DNA of 26,988 nucleotides from CAYMRB01 sp964392615 (GTDB lineage Bacteria; Planctomycetota; UBA8108). Shown one piece after another: positions 25,113-26,988 of this stretch. The position numbers were made by a program, and so were the translations under genes. The DNA is taken from the NCBI GenBank assembly GCA_964392615.1, contig CAYMRB010000085.1, forward strand, positions 1 to 26,988. Reading direction: 5' to 3'. The notes under the pieces are model-generated. The model saw only the letters and a list, made by a program, of their open reading frames with translations. It made no database searches and was not told the origin of the DNA. Numbering within the stretch: the first letter of the stretch is position 1; each line of letters begins with the position of its first letter.

Positions 25113-25447
25113 CAGGCGTCGAGGAGGCATCGTCCGACCGAGAAAAACGGCGAGCGGGCGAGACCTACTCGTTGCCTTCACCATCGCCACGGCTACAATG
25201 GACCGGAATCGTAGGGTCGGAGACGACGCCAGAAACAGCTGGTCCGAGAGCCTGCTTCCCGTGGACTTGGGGGGGAGCTGGAGGTCGTGTCGTCGAAGCT
25301 CTTGGTTTGTGATAGTCGCATAGGACAACCTCCCCAGCGTGGTCTCCGTGCGGCTTTCGAGGTTGGAAATAGGTAGAAAGTAGAAGACTTGGGTCGCGTT
25401 CGATAGCGAACGCTCACCGCAACAGGGTTCGCAAGGAGGGTGCTTTC
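25113..25447 (+). promoter_or_regulatory. Promoter and long structured leader of the repeat protein
   Basis: No credible gene lies in 25072-25447. TTGCCT (25172-25177) and TACAAT (25194-25199), 16 bp apart, make a good sigma-70-type promoter and imply a leader of about 240 nt. Within it, GCGTTCG-ATAG-CGAACGC (25396-25413) is a perfect 7-bp hairpin ending about 20 nt before the ribosome site GGAGG. GCTGGAGG near 25278 can pair imperfectly with CCTCCCCAGC near 25330. I could not match the leader to a known riboswitch class. Confidence 0.5.
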
Positions 25448-26988
25448 ATGTCGAGAACTTGTTTGAGTGTTGGCCTCGCGCTGACGCTTTGTTGGTGTGG
25501 AACGGTCGCGGCGCAGCCGGCGAACGATCTATGCGAGAACGCCATCGCGGTCGATGTGCCATCGGTGACCGAGGGATCGACGGCGGACGCGACCGCGAGT
25601 GACCCCGCGGCGCCGTTCTGTGGAACGTCAAACACGGCCCCGGACGTCTGGTATAAGTTCACCGGCACCGGTGGCGAAGTGATCGTGTCCCTGTGCGGAT
25701 CGAGCTACGACACGAAGCTCAGCGTCTACGCCGACGGCTGCGCGACGCTGACTTGCGTCGGCGGCAACGATGACTCCTGCGGCCTGCAGTCGGAAGTGAC
25801 CGTCGCGTCGGTCGCGGATGTCGAGTATCTCGTACTCGTCCACGGCTACAGCTCGAGCGCCGGCGACTATACGCTGACGATCGACGGCGCGCCGCCGCCG
25901 CCGCCCTGTGAGGGTGCAACCGCGATCGCCGTCGGCGACACCGTGACCGGCGACACCACCGGTGCTCCGGCCGTTCCGGATCTCGGGTGCGGCAGTGCGA
26001 ACAACGCGCACTGGTATGTGACGACCGGCGGCTGCGCCGAGATGACCGCGTCGCTCTGTGGCAGCACGTTCGACACGAAGATCAGTATCTACCAGGGTGA
26101 CTGCGTCGAGGGCGCTTGCGTCGCCAGCAACGACGATTCGTGCAGCCTCCAGTCCGAGGTCTCCTGGGACCCGGCACCCGGTGCGACGTACTACATTCAG
26201 GTCTTTGGTTTCGGCACGAACGTCGGAGAGTACACGCTGGCGCTGACGGCCGGAGACGACGTCACCCCGACCAACGACGAGTGCGCTGACGCGATCGCCG
26301 TCAGCGTCCCGTCGTCCACGCTCGGCACGACGATCGCCGCGAACGGCCCGGACTTCGGCGCGGCCTGCGGCACCGCGGTTTCCGCGCCCGGCGTCTGGTA
26401 CAAGGCCATCGGAACGGGTCGCACCTTGACGGCCTCCACCTGCGGCACGGCCGACTACGACACGAAGATCAGCGTCTTCACCGGCGCGTGTGACGACCTC
26501 GTCTGCGTCGGAGGCAATGACGACGGATCGGGCTGCCCCGGCTTCTCGTCCAGCTACACGTGGGGCGCCGAGTGCGGCGTCGAGTACCTGATCCTCGTCC
26601 ACGGCTACAACCAGAGCGTCGGCTGTTTCCAGCTCAACCTCTCGGCTGGCCCGGCCGCGAACGATCTGTGCGCCGGCGCAGTCGCCATGACGGTAGGTGA
26701 CACGGTTTCCGGCTCGACCAATGGCGCGACGGTCGACGCCGATGCGCAGGCCGCTGCCGGCTGCACCGACTCCATCACCGCTCCGGGCGTGTGGTACAGC
26801 TTCGTCAGCGGCGGTGGCGACGTGCTCGTCTCGGTCTGCGATGCGGCGGACTACGACACGAAGCTGCACGTCTTCTCGGGCGGCGGCGACGCCCTCGTGT
26901 GCGAGGCTAGAAACGACGACGGCGACGACTGCGGGAACTACACGTCCGAGCTGTCGCTCGCGACGACCGCCGACACGGAGTACCTGGT
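25448..26988 (+). CDS. Secreted protein of tandem PPC-like repeats, cut by window edge
   Basis: The reading frame is open from ATG 25448 to the window end (513 residues seen, no stop). GGAGG lies about 9 nt upstream. A signal peptide (MSRTCLSVGLALTLCWCGTV, cleavage near AAQ at 23) is followed by four repeats of ~120-130 residues. Each has ANDLC- or NDEC-like entry, a PxVWYKF or HWYV strand, a SLCGSSYDTKLSVY-like centre, a NDDSCGLQSEV-like block and YLVLVHGY...GDYTLTI at the end. This is the pattern of bacterial pre-peptidase C-terminal (PPC) beta-sandwich domains, with four or more conserved cysteines per repeat that probably form disulfides. It is likely an extracellular or surface protein; any catalytic or anchoring domain lies beyond the window. 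A long opposite-strand reading frame here is a shadow. Confidence 0.85.
   Translation, partial: MSRTCLSVGLALTLCWCGTVAAQPANDLCENAIAVDVPSVTEGSTADATASDPAAPFCGTSNTAPDVWYKFTGTGGEVIVSLCGSSYDTKLSVYADGCATLTCVGGNDDSCGLQSEVTVASVADVEYLVLVHGYSSSAGDYTLTIDGAPPPPPCEGATAIAVGDTVTGDTTGAPAVPDLGCGSANNAHWYVTTGGCAEMTASLCGSTFDTKISIYQGDCVEGACVASNDDSCSLQSEVSWDPAPGATYYIQVFGFGTNVGEYTLALTAGDDVTPTNDECADAIAVSVPSSTLGTTIAANGPDFGAACGTAVSAPGVWYKAIGTGRTLTASTCGTADYDTKISVFTGACDDLVCVGGNDDGSGCPGFSSSYTWGAECGVEYLILVHGYNQSVGCFQLNLSAGPAANDLCAGAVAMTVGDTVSGSTNGATVDADAQAAAGCTDSITAPGVWYSFVSGGGDVLVSVCDAADYDTKLHVFSGGGDALVCEARNDDGDDCGNYTSELSLATTADTEYL
25517..26988 (+). repeat. Four tandem PPC-like coding repeats
   Basis: Units begin near 25517, 25904, 26267 and 26651, with periods of about 387, 363 and 384 bp; the fourth is cut by the window edge. 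The strongest conserved words are YDTK or FDTK, the NDD block and the Gly-Tyr/Phe turn. Units 1 and 2 are joined by a proline run. Confidence 0.85.

Noticed and set aside
25200..25447. Known riboswitch such as cyclic-di-GMP or cobalamin type
   Set aside because: I could not find the conserved core sequences of any class I know; only generic hairpins are present.
25628..26869. A 413-residue minus-strand reading frame
   Set aside because: It is antisense to a signal-peptide-bearing gene with clear internal repeats, and its sequence is low-complexity Arg/Ala/Val.

Overview
The window reads as a piece of a high-GC chromosome from a Planctomycetota bacterium; the class cannot be fixed from sequence alone. 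The evidence is two secreted proteins with the paired EF-hand, dockerin-like module typical of that phylum, an exported PQQ-like propeller carrying a methyltransferase insert, an ECF sigma/anti-sigma pair, a Ser/Thr kinase with an extracytoplasmic domain, and a CRTAC1/ASPIC-UnbV lipoprotein. I saw no rRNA, tRNA, CRISPR array, insertion sequence or phage gene.

Layout. 1-572 (-): a DUF433 antitoxin followed by a frameshifted DUF5615/PIN-like toxin that runs off the left edge. 709-3471 (+): a large secreted dockerin-like protein, convergent with a membrane Ser/Thr kinase (3548-5455, -). 5700-8473 (+): a ferredoxin-type nitrite/sulfite reductase with an extra C-terminal domain, and a small partner of unknown function. 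8494-11629 (+): an ECF sigma factor with its own ECF-type promoter, a membrane anti-sigma factor with a long coiled coil, and a double-PDZ lipoprotein; this looks like an envelope-stress module. 11770-16051 (+): a cytoplasmic protein of unknown function, then the exported propeller/methyltransferase protein. 16073-16906 (-): a small secreted dockerin-like protein whose terminator overlaps the convergent stop codon.

16952-25071 (+): the most interesting part. Seven co-directional genes lie end to end or overlapping: a class I methyltransferase, an ATP-dependent RNA ligase, an HD-Pnk RNA end-healing enzyme, a membrane histidine kinase, an NtrC-type sigma-54 activator, a CRTAC1-like lipoprotein and an EVE-domain protein. 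The ligase and HD-Pnk together supply the activities needed to heal and seal broken RNA. Their apparent linkage to a sensor kinase/sigma-54 activator recalls, by a different route, the RtcR-controlled rtcBA RNA-repair operon. I regard this as the candidate new system.

25072-25447 holds no gene but has a plausible promoter and a long leader with hairpins. 25448 to the right edge is a secreted protein built of tandem PPC-like beta-sandwich repeats that continues past the window.
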